Positions 28,001 to 37,820 of a DNA stretch of 64,000 nt are shown piece by piece. Position numbers and translations under genes: made by a program. Source of the DNA: a bacterium (GTDB taxonomy: Bacteria; SZUA-79; Acidulodesulfobacterales; Acidulodesulfobacteraceae). Positions within the stretch are counted from its first letter, which is position 1; each line of letters opens with the position of its first letter. The notes below the pieces were generated by a model. That model was given only the letters and a program-made list of their open reading frames with translations. It was not told the origin of the DNA and searched no databases. The DNA lies in contig JAKASO010000006.1 in the NCBI GenBank assembly GCA_021818985.1, positions 27,195 through 91,194 of the forward strand. Direction: 5' to 3'.

Positions 28001-29691
28001 AAAGGCTTTATATTAAAAATTTTGCTACCGTTGAGCTTTTAACAATTGATTTTGGAGATAATCTGAACATACTTAGCGGCGAAACAGGAGCAGGTAAAAG
28101 CATTATTATCGAATCTATAAATTTTTTATTCGGAAAAACTAAAGGCGTAGATATTATAAGAAGCGGCGAAGAGGAAGCATATATAAGCTGTCTTTTCTCT
28201 ATCGAAGATCAAGAAGCAATGAACACTGTAAATAGCATTATCGCGGCGGGTGGTCTTACGCCCGAGGATGATGGGATTCTGATCAAAAGGGTTGTGAACA
28301 TCGCGGGGAAAAGCAGGTATTTTATAAACAACGAACCTGCAAATAAGATTGTCATTGGGAAAATAAGTGAATATTTGGTGAACATTTTTGGTCAAAATGA
28401 TAAAAAATTTTTAATCTCGGAAGAAAGCCAACTTGCTCTTTTGGATGATTATGCCGGAAATAGCGAACTCCTGACAAAAATTAAGGAACTGTATAAAAAT
28501 ATAAACAGGCTAAAGTCCGAAAAAATAGATCTGGAAAACAAGGCAAGTAATATTTCGAGACTAAAGACGATCAATTCATATATTATTACGGATGTCGAAA
28601 GATTAAGCATCGCTTCGGATAAAGACGAAGAAAATATCAAAGAGGAGCTGACGGTATTAGAAAATATCAATAAAATAAAAGAATATATTTTAACCGCAAA
28701 AGATCTTATAGATAACGAAGAGACCGGCGCCTTAAAAAATTTGAATTCTGTTATAACCGGTTTGGAGAAGCTTGGAGGTATAGACCGCTATTTTAAAGAT
28801 TCCGATGAACTGAAAAATGCCTGCAACGCAAAAATATTGCTTGAAGATATTTTAATATCGCTTGAAAAGCGCTCTTCCATCGAATTTGACGAAGAAAAAT
28901 TGAACGCGTTAAAGACAAAGCTTGACCTGATAATATCCGTAGAAAGTAAATATAACTGCCGCAATCTTAAAGAACTTCTCGGCGCTTACGAACAAGCCAA
29001 GAACGAAATGGAAGGCATATCCGATTTAGATGAAAGGATAAAAGAGTTGTTGAAGCAGATAGAATATAAAATATCGGCTTACCTGAATATTGCCGCTCTA
29101 TTAAATAAAAAAAGGATTGAGTCGGCCCTCCGCCTTGAAAAGGCAATTTCCGGCGAACTTCTTTATCTGGGGATTAAACCGGTTTTTAGGATAGATATCG
29201 CCGAACTTCTTTTTGAAAATGGGTTTTCCGATACCGGTCTTAACAGGTGTGCTTTTATATTTTCGGCAAACCCAGGGGAAAATCCTAAGCCTCTTTCCAT
29301 GATTGCATCAGGCGGAGAGCTTTCAAGACTTAGCCTGTGTATGCTTAAAGTCGTTAACTCCGAGAAGAACGCAGGTTCATTGATATTTGATGAAATTGAT
29401 GCAGGCATAGGCGGAGAAGTTGCCAATTATGTGGGGAATACATTAAAAAAAATATCGGAAAAAACTCAGGTTATCTGCATAACTCATCTTGCGCAGGTTG
29501 CTTCCTGTGCGCAGAAACATTTCTTGATCAGTAAGACTGTTAAAGGCGGCAGGACATTTACACTTGTGAAAGATTTAGATATAAAGGGAAGGATTTTGGA
29601 AATCGCAAGAATGCTTTCCGGAGACGAGACCACTGAAACTGCCGTGAACCACGCGAAAGAAATACTGCAAAGGAGAGGATTTATTGTATAA
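27994..29691 (+). CDS. recN: DNA repair protein RecN
   Basis: A 565-residue SMC-like ATPase for double-strand break repair. Walker A is GETGAGKS (about residues 29-36). A long coiled-coil middle (about 150-370) separates it from the C-terminal half, where ASGGELSRLSLCML is the ABC signature and LIFDEIDAGIGGEVA the Walker B. THLAQVA follows. Start ATG overlaps nadK by 7 bases, and the end overlaps the next gene by 8 bases. Length and domain order are typical. Confidence 0.95.
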   Translation: MVKRLYIKNFATVELLTIDFGDNLNILSGETGAGKSIIIESINFLFGKTKGVDIIRSGEEEAYISCLFSIEDQEAMNTVNSIIAAGGLTPEDDGILIKRVVNIAGKSRYFINNEPANKIVIGKISEYLVNIFGQNDKKFLISEESQLALLDDYAGNSELLTKIKELYKNINRLKSEKIDLENKASNISRLKTINSYIITDVERLSIASDKDEENIKEELTVLENINKIKEYILTAKDLIDNEETGALKNLNSVITGLEKLGGIDRYFKDSDELKNACNAKILLEDILISLEKRSSIEFDEEKLNALKTKLDLIISVESKYNCRNLKELLGAYEQAKNEMEGISDLDERIKELLKQIEYKISAYLNIAALLNKKRIESALRLEKAISGELLYLGIKPVFRIDIAELLFENGFSDTGLNRCAFIFSANPGENPKPLSMIASGGELSRLSLCMLKVVNSEKNAGSLIFDEIDAGIGGEVANYVGNTLKKISEKTQVICITHLAQVASCAQKHFLISKTVKGGRTFTLVKDLDIKGRILEIARMLSGDETTETAVNHAKEILQRRGFIV

Positions 29692-30247
29692 TTCCGGAAA
29701 GGAACGGTTTGAAAAAAAGGGGACAGAACTTTATTATCCAACCAAGATCATAACCGAAGATGGAAAAGAAGTGATATTTAGAAAAGCCCTTATGTGCGAT
29801 GTTAAAGGACTTTACGATCTTTTTTTCCTGTATTCAAAAGCAGGCGAGATGCTACCGAGGTCTATGAGCGATATATACGAACACTTAAGGGATTTTTACA
29901 TAGCGGATATTAAAATAAATGAAACTAAAGAAAAATACGAAGTTATAGGGGCATGCGCATTAACCATAGTATGGGAAAATCTGGCCGAGATACGTTCATT
30001 AGCCGTTAAAAAACCTTATACCAGAAAAAAAATAGGCACGGAACTTGTAAAAAAATGCATTATAGAAGCCAAATTCTTTAAAATCAAAAAGATTTTTGCG
30101 CTTACTTACAAACCGCAATTTTTTGCCGTCCACGGTTTTAAGATTGTAGAAAAGTCTGAACTCCCGCATAAAATATGGAAAAGCTGTATAGACTGCGTTA
30201 AATTTCCCGATTGCGATGAAACTGCCGTGATGATAGAACTTTCTTAG
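29684..30247 (+). CDS. GNAT acetyltransferase, short ArgA-like (N-acetylglutamate synthase candidate)
   Basis: A 187-residue GNAT-fold protein. The acetyl-CoA region is around IRSLAVKKPYTRKKIGTELV (about residues 105-124). The C-terminal cysteine-rich segment CIDCVKFPDCDETAVM matches short N-acetylglutamate synthases of deltaproteobacteria, which lack the amino-acid kinase domain. It would start arginine synthesis, consistent with argJ at 35653. The start is a TTG placed 5 bases after AGGAGAGG, overlapping the recN end by 8 bases; no ATG exists before residue 37. Other GNAT functions are possible. Confidence 0.72.
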   Translation: MYNSGKERFEKKGTELYYPTKIITEDGKEVIFRKALMCDVKGLYDLFFLYSKAGEMLPRSMSDIYEHLRDFYIADIKINETKEKYEVIGACALTIVWENLAEIRSLAVKKPYTRKKIGTELVKKCIIEAKFFKIKKIFALTYKPQFFAVHGFKIVEKSELPHKIWKSCIDCVKFPDCDETAVMIELS

Positions 30248-30342
30248 TAGACAATCCATGTATTTTATGTTATAAATATGTTATAAATATATTATATTTA
30301 TATATTTTATATATTTGTAAATAAATCAAGGAGGTATTAAAA

Positions 30343-30714
30343 ATGTTTGATATTTTTGGAGAAAGAAGCCTGCAAGACGAAATACGGCATATTTCTCCTG
30401 AAGAAGCCGTTCATATTATTGAAAAAGATACAAACAACGATGTTATTGTATTAGATGTCAGGGAACCTCACGAGTTTAATGGAAATAACGGTCATATAAA
30501 AGATGCCCAGCTTGTTCCGCTAAGGTTTTTACCATTAAAAGCTAAAGAGCTTGAACATCATAAAGATAAAAAAATAATTGTCGTGTGCTGTAGTGGTAGA
30601 AGAAGTTATACAGCCTCTTCAATACTCAAAAGGCACGGTTTTAAGAATATATATAATTTAAAAGGCGGAATGATCTTATGGAAAAAATTAGGCCTTAAGT
30701 CACACAGCGAATAA
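30343..30714 (+). CDS. Single-domain rhodanese-like protein
   Basis: A 123-residue cytoplasmic rhodanese-fold protein. The active-site loop is C82-CSG-R-R, matching the CxxGxR sulfurtransferase pattern, and LDVREPHEFNGNNGHI at about 37-52 is the conserved N-terminal motif. It could carry persulfide sulfur or act on a thiol donor; the acceptor is unknown. A strong AAGGAGG precedes the ATG by 8 bases. The upstream 95 bases are almost entirely A and T. Confidence 0.87.
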   Translation: MFDIFGERSLQDEIRHISPEEAVHIIEKDTNNDVIVLDVREPHEFNGNNGHIKDAQLVPLRFLPLKAKELEHHKDKKIIVVCCSGRRSYTASSILKRHGFKNIYNLKGGMILWKKLGLKSHSE

Positions 30715-30747
30715 TTGACTTTTCGCCCATAAACTCCATAAATATAC

Positions 30748-31581
30748 ATGAATACAAAGGGTATGAATAAATTACGGCATAACGATTTTTATATTTTCGT
30801 GGTATCCGATTCTACCGGTGAAACTGCCGAAAAGGTAGCGAGGGCGGCTATTTCCCAGTTTTCGGTTTCCGATGTTCACTTAAAAAGATTTTTACAGGTT
30901 GATTCAGCCTTGAAGATAAGGGAGATAATTACCGAAGCCGCCCAGAAAAAAGCCATTGTCGTATTTACTTTGGTTAAGAACGAACTTAGGAATATAATGC
31001 TTGAGGAATCGAACAATTGCGGCGTCAGCAGTATTGATATAATCGGCCCTGTCCTTAATTCCATTTCAGCCATACTTCATAGCCAGCCGGAATATAAGCC
31101 CGGGCTTCTTCACAGAATAAACGACGAATATTTTAAAAGGGTGGATGCGCTGGAATTTGCCGTAAAGCATGATGACGGTCAAAGAATAGATGAAATAGCC
31201 GACACCGATGCTCTAGTGTTGGGAGTTTCGCGAACTTCCAAAACCCCTTTATGTTTATTTCTTGCTCAGAGGGGTTTTAAGGCTGCAAATATTCCAATAA
31301 TAAACTCTCAAAAACTTGACGATATAGTTTATAACATTCCTAAGGAAAAGATATTTGGTCTGGTTTCCGATCCCTTTAGAGTTTCCAATTTAAGAAAAGA
31401 AAGGTTAAAGAGGATGGGCATACCATTTTCACCCGAATATACTTCTAAAGAAGCAATTCAGGAGGAGATCGAGCATTCCAGAAAGATATTCAATGAGATA
31501 GGAGCCCTCGTGATTGATGTTACGGATAAGTCTATCGAAGAAGTTGCGGCAGATATTATATCTCATATCAACAACAGATGA
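30748..31581 (+). CDS. ppsR: Pyruvate,water dikinase regulatory protein (PpsR/PSRP, DUF299)
   Basis: A 277-residue bifunctional ADP-dependent kinase and Pi-dependent pyrophosphorylase that switches PEP synthase or pyruvate phosphate dikinase off and on. The N-terminal VVSDSTGETAEKVARAA and the nucleotide-binding GVSRTSKTPLC (about 155-165) are diagnostic. The C-terminus is short and family-typical. The target dikinase gene is not in the window, so PPDK or PEP synthase cannot be chosen. Start at the first ATG; an ATG 15 bases on is an alternative. Confidence 0.93.
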   Translation: MNTKGMNKLRHNDFYIFVVSDSTGETAEKVARAAISQFSVSDVHLKRFLQVDSALKIREIITEAAQKKAIVVFTLVKNELRNIMLEESNNCGVSSIDIIGPVLNSISAILHSQPEYKPGLLHRINDEYFKRVDALEFAVKHDDGQRIDEIADTDALVLGVSRTSKTPLCLFLAQRGFKAANIPIINSQKLDDIVYNIPKEKIFGLVSDPFRVSNLRKERLKRMGIPFSPEYTSKEAIQEEIEHSRKIFNEIGALVIDVTDKSIEEVAADIISHINNR

Positions 31582-31611
31582 ATACAAACGGATTAGAGGA
31601 TCATTTATTTA

Positions 31612-32967
31612 ATGGAATTTTCTGATGTAATATCCGTGATAGCCGGTTATTCGGCGAAAAATGGCGTAGAATACGAACTTTTTTTATTTAATGCAAGTAT
31701 TTTAAAAATGGAAGCAGAAAATTCTGCTATTTCAAGTTATACAGAAGCGGTTTCAAGTGGATTTTCACTGCGGCTTAAAGATAAAAACAGGGTCAGCTTT
31801 TCTTATTGTTCCGGTTTAGAAGAAGAAAAAGTAACCGATGCTTTTCATAGGGCTTTAGATCTCGTTAAAGTAATGGAAGAAAATAATGACATCGTTTTTT
31901 CCGATAGGACCGTAACTCCGAAAATGCTGGAAGTAGATGAGAATTCTTTGGGTATTTACAGCAATAAATTCTTTCTAATTGGTAGCGAGCTTAAAAAAAA
32001 GAGCCTTTTTGAAATGGAAGAGGCTGCCTATTCCTTTGATAAAAGGATATTTAAAGTAGATAAGCCGTCCTATTCCGAAGTTTTGCTTTCAAAAAGACTT
32101 TTAAATTCAAATGGCGTTGATCTTTCGTCTAAAAAGACTCATTATGAAATATTTTTATCGGCTGCTTCGAAAAATAATGGCGAAAGCCAATCCGGATTTG
32201 ATTTTGACAACGTAGCCGATTTTAGCTCGCTTAAATTTAAGAAGGTTGCCATGAATGCTGCAAAAAAAGCTACAGACCTGCTTGGCGCCAGAATCATAAA
32301 AAGCGGCAAATATAAAGTCCTGTTCGATAATATTACATCTTCGGAGATTCTTTCGATATTAACGCAATCTTTTTATTCCAGCAACGTTTATAAAAAAAAG
32401 TCGCTGGTAAGTAACAAAGTAGGCAAAAAAATATTTTCGGATAAGATCGGCATAATAGACGACGGTCTTTTGTACGGCGGTTATGGAACCGATGCATACG
32501 ACGCTGAAGGAGTAAAGACAGGCAAAAAGGTTTTATGTTCCAAAGGGATTATAAATTCATTCCTTTATGATAATGAATATGCCGATAAATTTAAGTCAAG
32601 GTCTACCGGAAATTCGGTCAGACATTCCCATACGTTACCTCCTGAAGTAGGAGCTACCAATTTTTTTATCGAAAATGGCAAAGCAGATCTTTTCGATCTT
32701 TTTAAGCAGGCGGCGGACGGTTTGTATATTACCGAACTTATGGGTATCCATATGGCAAAGCCTTATACGGGTGAATTTTCACTCGGGGCTTCCGGATTTT
32801 ACCTAAAAAACGGGGAGATCGTTTTTCCGGTGAAAGGGATTATTTTAAGCGGCAATCTCGTGGATCTTTTCAATAACGTAATAGAAATAGGCAATGACAT
32901 CCGTTTTCTGGGCAATATCGGTTCTCCTTCTATTCTTTCCGAAAACATACAGGTATCCGGCGAATAA
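31612..32967 (+). CDS. pmbA: TldD/PmbA-family protein, PmbA-like
   Basis: A 451-residue member of the TldD/PmbA family. It lacks the HExxxH zinc motif of TldD, so it fits the PmbA (TldE) partner. The C-terminal signature SVRHSHTLPPEVGATNFFI is followed by the conserved ITELMGIHMAKPYTGEFSLG (about 380-400) and a Gly-rich tail. TldD/PmbA pairs degrade small peptides such as microcin B17 or CcdA. The TldD partner is not encoded nearby. It lies 30 bases after ppsR. Confidence 0.88.
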   Translation: MEFSDVISVIAGYSAKNGVEYELFLFNASILKMEAENSAISSYTEAVSSGFSLRLKDKNRVSFSYCSGLEEEKVTDAFHRALDLVKVMEENNDIVFSDRTVTPKMLEVDENSLGIYSNKFFLIGSELKKKSLFEMEEAAYSFDKRIFKVDKPSYSEVLLSKRLLNSNGVDLSSKKTHYEIFLSAASKNNGESQSGFDFDNVADFSSLKFKKVAMNAAKKATDLLGARIIKSGKYKVLFDNITSSEILSILTQSFYSSNVYKKKSLVSNKVGKKIFSDKIGIIDDGLLYGGYGTDAYDAEGVKTGKKVLCSKGIINSFLYDNEYADKFKSRSTGNSVRHSHTLPPEVGATNFFIENGKADLFDLFKQAADGLYITELMGIHMAKPYTGEFSLGASGFYLKNGEIVFPVKGIILSGNLVDLFNNVIEIGNDIRFLGNIGSPSILSENIQVSGE

Positions 32968-33052
32968 TAATATAAATAAATATAATAATATAGAAATATA
33001 AAAAATATAAATAAAATAATATAAAATAATAATATAGAATAAAATAATATAT
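32968..33052 (+). other. Almost pure A/T leader before secA
   Basis: These 85 bases between pmbA and secA contain only about two G and no C. They are built from imperfect runs of AATAATATAAAT-like units. No Shine-Dalgarno sequence precedes the secA ATG. The tract may be an unstructured leader or a promoter-rich region with several possible -10 elements. No specific site can be assigned. Confidence 0.6.
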
Positions 33053-35656
33053 ATGGTAATGCAGATAGTTAAAAAAATATTTGGCAGCAGTAACCAGAGA
33101 GAACTTAAAAAATTAGAGCCTTTAGTTCAAAAAATAAATTCTCTTGAGCAAAAATACGCTGGGTTTACAGGTGATGAACTTAAAGGGATGACTTTTAAGT
33201 TTAAAGATATGCTTAAAGGCATGTCCGAAGGTGATCAGGATAAAAAATTAGAGGAATTACTGCCCGATGCTTTTGCTATCGGCAGGGAAGCCGCCAAAAG
33301 GGTTTTGAAAATGCGGCCATTCGACGTTCAACTTATCGGAGGCATGGTTCTTCATCAAGGCAAGATAGCCGAGATGGCAACGGGCGAAGGAAAAACTTTG
33401 GTGGCCGTTCTGCCTGTTTATCTTAATAGTTTTAAAGGAAAGGGCGTTCATGTTATAACGGTTAACGATTACCTTGCCAGAAGGGATTCCGAATGGATGG
33501 GCGGAGTGTATAATCTCCTTGGCCTGTCCGTTGGCGTTATTACTAACGAAGTAAGCGACGAGGATAGAAAAAAGGCATACCTGTGCGATGTTACTTATGG
33601 AACTAATAACGAATTTGGTTTTGATTACTTAAGGGATAATATGAAGTATTCTTTGGACGATTACGTTCAGAGATCATTGAATTATGCTATTGTGGACGAG
33701 GTGGATTCCGTTCTCATAGATGAGGCAAGGACGCCCTTAATAATATCTGGCGAGGCCGAAGAAACTACCGAACTTTATTATAAAGCCGATAAGGCGGTTA
33801 GATTTCTACAAAAAGATGTTGATTTTACGATTGACGAGAAATTAAAAACGGCAATACTCACGGAATCTGGAATAGAACAAATCGAAAAGCTGTTGAATGT
33901 CAAAAATCTTTACGATCCCCGCCATCTTGATATTCTGCATACCGCCAATCAAGCGCTTCGCGCCCATGCGTGTTATTTTAAAGACGTTGATTATGTCGTT
34001 AAAGATAATGAGGTAGTCATAGTTGACGAATTTACCGGCAGGATAATGACAGGCAGGCGCTATGGGGAGGGCCTCCATCAGGCGTTAGAAGCGAAAGAAC
34101 ACTTAAGCGTAGAGGGTGAGAACCAGACGCTTGCCACGATCACGTTCCAGAATTTTTTTAGGATGTATGGAAAGCTTGCAGGCATGACAGGGACAGCCGA
34201 TACTGAAGCCGAGGAATTTAAAAAAATCTATAATCTTGATGTTGTTATTATTCCAACAAATAAACCCTTAATCAGGAAGGCTTATCCTGATATGGTATTT
34301 GCTACTGAAGCAGAAAAGTTTGCGACTGTTGCTGACGAAATTTCGGAACTTTATAAAAAAGGGCAGCCTATTTTAATAGGAACAGTTTCGATTGAAAAAT
34401 CGGAAAAGCTCAGCGCTTTACTAAAAAAACGCGGCATTTCCCATTCTGTTTTAAATGCCAAAAACCATGCAAAAGAGGCTCAAATAATTGCAAATGCCGG
34501 CCGGAAGAACTCGGTTACGATATCTACAAATATGGCAGGAAGAGGAACGGATATAGTTCTCGGCGAAGGGGTGACCGAACTTGGAGGTCTTCATGTTATT
34601 GGCACGGAACGCCATGAGGCAAGGCGCATAGACAATCAGTTAAAAGGAAGGTCAGGCAGGCAGGGAGATATCGGTTCTTCCAGATTTTATGTGTCTTTAG
34701 AAGACGATCTTATGAGAATTTTTGGTTCCGAACGTCTTTCTCCTTTTTTGGAAAAGCTTGGGCTAAAGGATGGGCAGGCTATTGAGCATCGAATGATCTC
34801 CAAGGGAATTGAAAATGCCCAGAAAAAGGTTGAGGGACATAATTTCGATATAAGAAAGAATTTGATTGACTATGACAATATAATGAATAAACAGAGAGAA
34901 ATAATTTATTCGTATAGAAGAAAAATCCTCCAGGCGAATGATATTTACGAAGAAATATTATATGACTTAAGATTCATTCTCGAAACTTATTTTGAAACGT
35001 ATGTCCCGGTTAAATCCTATTCCGAAAACTGGGATATCGAGGGGCTTAAAGATATAATTAAAGTAAATCTTGGGATACCTGCCCTTAATCTTGATCTTAA
35101 TCTCGGTAATGATAAAAACAATGCCAGCCCGAATCCAAAAAATATTGACAGAAACTCTTTTTTTGAAGAAGTATATTCTCAGGCTAAAGATAAGCTTGAC
35201 AGCAAACTTGCTGGATTTCCGAAAGAAGAAGCCCTTAATATTGAAAAGGCATTATATCTGCAATCCATTGATAATCTTTGGAAAGATGCGCTGACCTCTT
35301 TAGAGGCATTAAAAGAAGGAATCGGCCTAAGGGGATATGCGCAACAAAATCCATTAATAGAATATCAAAAAGAGGCTTACGATCTTTTTATCAATATGCA
35401 GACAAGGATGAAAGAAGAATTTATTAATGCCATTATGTCTGTACGGATAGAAGAAGAGGAATTCTCTGCCGAAGATATTTTTGCAGGGGCGGGTGTTGCG
35501 GCGGGCAATATGGTCATGAGCCATGGCAACCTGCTTTTAGAAGGTAGTCAAGAAAAGCAAAAACCGTTGGTCAAGCCGAAAAAGATTGGAAGAAACGAAC
35601 AGTGTCCGTGCGGCAGCGGGAAAAAATATAAAAATTGTCACGGGAAAAACTTATGA
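33053..35656 (+). CDS. secA: Preprotein translocase ATPase SecA
   Basis: An 867-residue motor for protein export through SecYEG. Walker A reads ATGEGKTLVA (about residues 103-112), the DEAD-like motif is VDEVDSVLIDEART, and the second ATPase domain has MAGRGTDIVLGEGV with QLKGRSGRQGD. The C-terminal zinc-binding motif CPCGSGKKYKNCH is complete. A short Asn/Asp-rich linker at about 680-698 resembles the other N-rich inserts of this window. The ATG at 33053 is used, though an ATG 6 bases later is equal. Its stop overlaps argJ by 4 bases. Confidence 0.95.
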   Translation: MVMQIVKKIFGSSNQRELKKLEPLVQKINSLEQKYAGFTGDELKGMTFKFKDMLKGMSEGDQDKKLEELLPDAFAIGREAAKRVLKMRPFDVQLIGGMVLHQGKIAEMATGEGKTLVAVLPVYLNSFKGKGVHVITVNDYLARRDSEWMGGVYNLLGLSVGVITNEVSDEDRKKAYLCDVTYGTNNEFGFDYLRDNMKYSLDDYVQRSLNYAIVDEVDSVLIDEARTPLIISGEAEETTELYYKADKAVRFLQKDVDFTIDEKLKTAILTESGIEQIEKLLNVKNLYDPRHLDILHTANQALRAHACYFKDVDYVVKDNEVVIVDEFTGRIMTGRRYGEGLHQALEAKEHLSVEGENQTLATITFQNFFRMYGKLAGMTGTADTEAEEFKKIYNLDVVIIPTNKPLIRKAYPDMVFATEAEKFATVADEISELYKKGQPILIGTVSIEKSEKLSALLKKRGISHSVLNAKNHAKEAQIIANAGRKNSVTISTNMAGRGTDIVLGEGVTELGGLHVIGTERHEARRIDNQLKGRSGRQGDIGSSRFYVSLEDDLMRIFGSERLSPFLEKLGLKDGQAIEHRMISKGIENAQKKVEGHNFDIRKNLIDYDNIMNKQREIIYSYRRKILQANDIYEEILYDLRFILETYFETYVPVKSYSENWDIEGLKDIIKVNLGIPALNLDLNLGNDKNNASPNPKNIDRNSFFEEVYSQAKDKLDSKLAGFPKEEALNIEKALYLQSIDNLWKDALTSLEALKEGIGLRGYAQQNPLIEYQKEAYDLFINMQTRMKEEFINAIMSVRIEEEEFSAEDIFAGAGVAAGNMVMSHGNLLLEGSQEKQKPLVKPKKIGRNEQCPCGSGKKYKNCHGKNL

Positions 35657-36882
35657 TTATGGGTAATTATTTCTTTTCCGGCGTGGCTTCCGGTTTGAAA
35701 AAAGAAGGACAGCCCGACCTTGGACTGATCTTTTCCAATGCCCCTTTAAGGGCAAGTACCGTTTTCACCAAAAATAAGATAAAAGCCGCACCTGTCTTAG
35801 TATCCAGATCGAATTCAAAAAATATAATTAAAGCCGTTGTGGTAAATTCAGGCAATGCAAATGCGTGCAACGGGCAAGAAGGAGTTGCCGATGCCAAAAA
35901 AGTTGTTTCGTTTGTGGCAAAAACCTTAAATATCCCTAAAAAAAGCATTTTAGTATGTTCCACCGGCGTCATAGGCAGTCGTCTTAACGTATCGGCGATC
36001 GAAAATGCAATACCGGCATTAGTAAGATCTTTATCACAGGAAGGAGCAAGTGATTTTGCAAGGTCAATAATGACCACTGACACATTTCCAAAGATCGTTG
36101 TTAAGAATATTTCAATAAATAGCGTGAAATATAATATATTAGGGATTGCCAAAGGCTCCGGCATGATCATGCCGAATATGGCTACAATGCTTGCCTTCAT
36201 TCTTACGGATTTACCTGTTAAAAAAACGGTTGCAGATCCGCTTTTCAAAAAATGCGTTGAGTTGTCTTTTAATTCCATTACTGTTGACGGTGCTACGTCC
36301 ACCAATGACACCGCCATTTTTCTTTATCCTGATATTCAGGAAAATGTTAAGTCTTCATCAGGCAGTCTCTCCGGAAAAGACGATTTTAACTTTAACGGCA
36401 TTCTAACGGATCGGGACACAGGTTACGATATATTGAAAGAATATTTATGTGAGGTCTGTTCCGACCTTGCAAGACTGATAATAGAGGATGGCGAAGGCGC
36501 AACTAAAATAGTCCAGGTAAGTGTATTAAATGCCTTTAATGAAAATGATGCTAAAACAGCCGCTTTTTGTGTGGCAAATTCCAATCTTGTTAAAACGGCG
36601 ATAGCCGGAGAGGATATGAACTGGGGCAGAATAATGGCGGCGGTTGGAAACAGCAGGGCGCGGATAAAACCTAACGTGATTGATATTTATATTAATGGCG
36701 TTAAAATAGTTGATAACTCTGTTGCTTCAATGGATATAACCGCTGAAACCGAAAAAAGGCTTATGTCCATGAAGGAGATCGTTATTAAAATAGATCTGAA
36801 GCTCGGTAATGCTTCATTTGATGTTCTTACCTGTGATCTTACCAAGGAATACGTGGATATCAACGCTTTTTACAGGAGTTAA
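35653..36882 (+). CDS. argJ: Bifunctional ornithine acetyltransferase/N-acetylglutamate synthase ArgJ
   Basis: A 409-residue self-cleaving enzyme that recycles the acetyl group from N-acetylornithine to glutamate. The autocatalytic site is in KGSGMIMPNMATMLAF, where cleavage before Thr gives the active beta-chain. Further motifs are SFNSITVDGATSTNDT and the C-terminal KEYVDINAFYR. The ATG at 35653 overlaps the secA stop as ATGA, which is a classic coupling arrangement; a TTG at 35635 would extend it into secA. The pairing with the ArgA-like gene at 29684 suggests the cyclic arginine route. Confidence 0.95.
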   Translation: MIMGNYFFSGVASGLKKEGQPDLGLIFSNAPLRASTVFTKNKIKAAPVLVSRSNSKNIIKAVVVNSGNANACNGQEGVADAKKVVSFVAKTLNIPKKSILVCSTGVIGSRLNVSAIENAIPALVRSLSQEGASDFARSIMTTDTFPKIVVKNISINSVKYNILGIAKGSGMIMPNMATMLAFILTDLPVKKTVADPLFKKCVELSFNSITVDGATSTNDTAIFLYPDIQENVKSSSGSLSGKDDFNFNGILTDRDTGYDILKEYLCEVCSDLARLIIEDGEGATKIVQVSVLNAFNENDAKTAAFCVANSNLVKTAIAGEDMNWGRIMAAVGNSRARIKPNVIDIYINGVKIVDNSVASMDITAETEKRLMSMKEIVIKIDLKLGNASFDVLTCDLTKEYVDINAFYRS

Positions 36883-36910
36883 AAAGGGCGTTTCCTTTTT
36901 GATTTCTCAA
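36881..36910 (+). terminator. Weak hairpin after argJ
   Basis: AAAAAGG at 36881-36887 can pair with CCTTTTT at 36894-36900 around a six-base loop, followed by a short T-containing stretch. It starts at the argJ stop codon. The stem is AT-rich and the downstream T tract is interrupted, so termination is only likely to be partial. Confidence 0.35.
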
Positions 36911-36994
36911 AGAAGAAGGACCATATCATAATTTACTAAAGATAAGGTCTATGTTAGGATTAAGCGAGCCCCCTGTTTTTATTAAGATATTTTT

Positions 36995-37708
36995 ATGAAA
37001 ATCCCTGTTCTTTACTATCATAAAATAGACAATCCTGAAAAAAATGCAGTTTTGAAAGGTCTTTATGTTACGCCTTCGCAGTTCGAAATGCAGATGAAAA
37101 TACTTAAATTTCTCGGTTTTTCTACAATAACGCCGGACGACCTTCTTTTTTTTCTTAAAGGGCATAAAATGCAGGTTAGAAAACCGGTTGTTATAACATT
37201 TGACGATGGTTACGAGAATAATTATATACATGCCTTTCCAATATTAAAAAGTTATGGTTTTACGGCTACGGTATTTATAAGTACCAGATTTATAGGCAGA
37301 AAAAATGCCGTTCTGGAGGAAAAAGGGAAAGAAAGCTGGCCCGAAGATTTTCTGGGTGAAAAAGAAATCCTGGAACTATCAGACTACGGTATTACGATCG
37401 GTTCTCACGGGCTTAACCACTATTTTCTCGATGAACTGGAAAAAAATGTCGTAGCAAAGGAGCTTATAGCCTCTAAAGCATACCTCGAAGGCTTTTTAAA
37501 AAAAAATGTTTGTTTTTTTTCGTATCCGTATGGAAGATATAACGCAAATGTTATGGAAGCCGTTAAAAATGCAGGGTATAAAGGAGCGTTTACAACCGGG
37601 CGCGGCAAGGTTGCGGCGTATGATAATGCTTTTGAACTAAAAAGGATACCGGTAAACGGTTATAATACAGTTTTTAATTTTCTTTATAAAATAATTTTCT
37701 TGCAATAA
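36995..37708 (+). CDS. Polysaccharide deacetylase (NodB-homology)
   Basis: A 237-residue CE4-family enzyme. The first NodB motif is ITFDDGYENN (catalytic Asp and metal Asp, about residues 67-76) and the second is GSHGLNHYFL, matching the metal-binding SHxxxH. FFSYPYGRYN is the third motif. It would remove N-acetyl or O-acetyl groups from a glycan such as peptidoglycan or a surface polysaccharide. No signal peptide is present, so intracellular or membrane-associated action is likely, or the export signal was missed. It is in front of the rpsB operon and likely separate from it. Confidence 0.85.
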   Translation: MKIPVLYYHKIDNPEKNAVLKGLYVTPSQFEMQMKILKFLGFSTITPDDLLFFLKGHKMQVRKPVVITFDDGYENNYIHAFPILKSYGFTATVFISTRFIGRKNAVLEEKGKESWPEDFLGEKEILELSDYGITIGSHGLNHYFLDELEKNVVAKELIASKAYLEGFLKKNVCFFSYPYGRYNANVMEAVKNAGYKGAFTTGRGKVAAYDNAFELKRIPVNGYNTVFNFLYKIIFLQ

Positions 37709-37820
37709 TCGTCCAAAAATGTTAAAAAAATAACTTTAAGGTATTAATATATCCATTAACATGATGTATGTATATATGTATATATTAACTAATATTAACT
37801 AAAAAAATAATTAAACCGTA

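Noticed and set aside
35667..36317. Long open frame of 216 codons on the minus strand within argJ
   Set aside because: It is antisense to a clearly recognised gene, has no ribosome site and its protein has no family resemblance; codon bias of argJ explains it.
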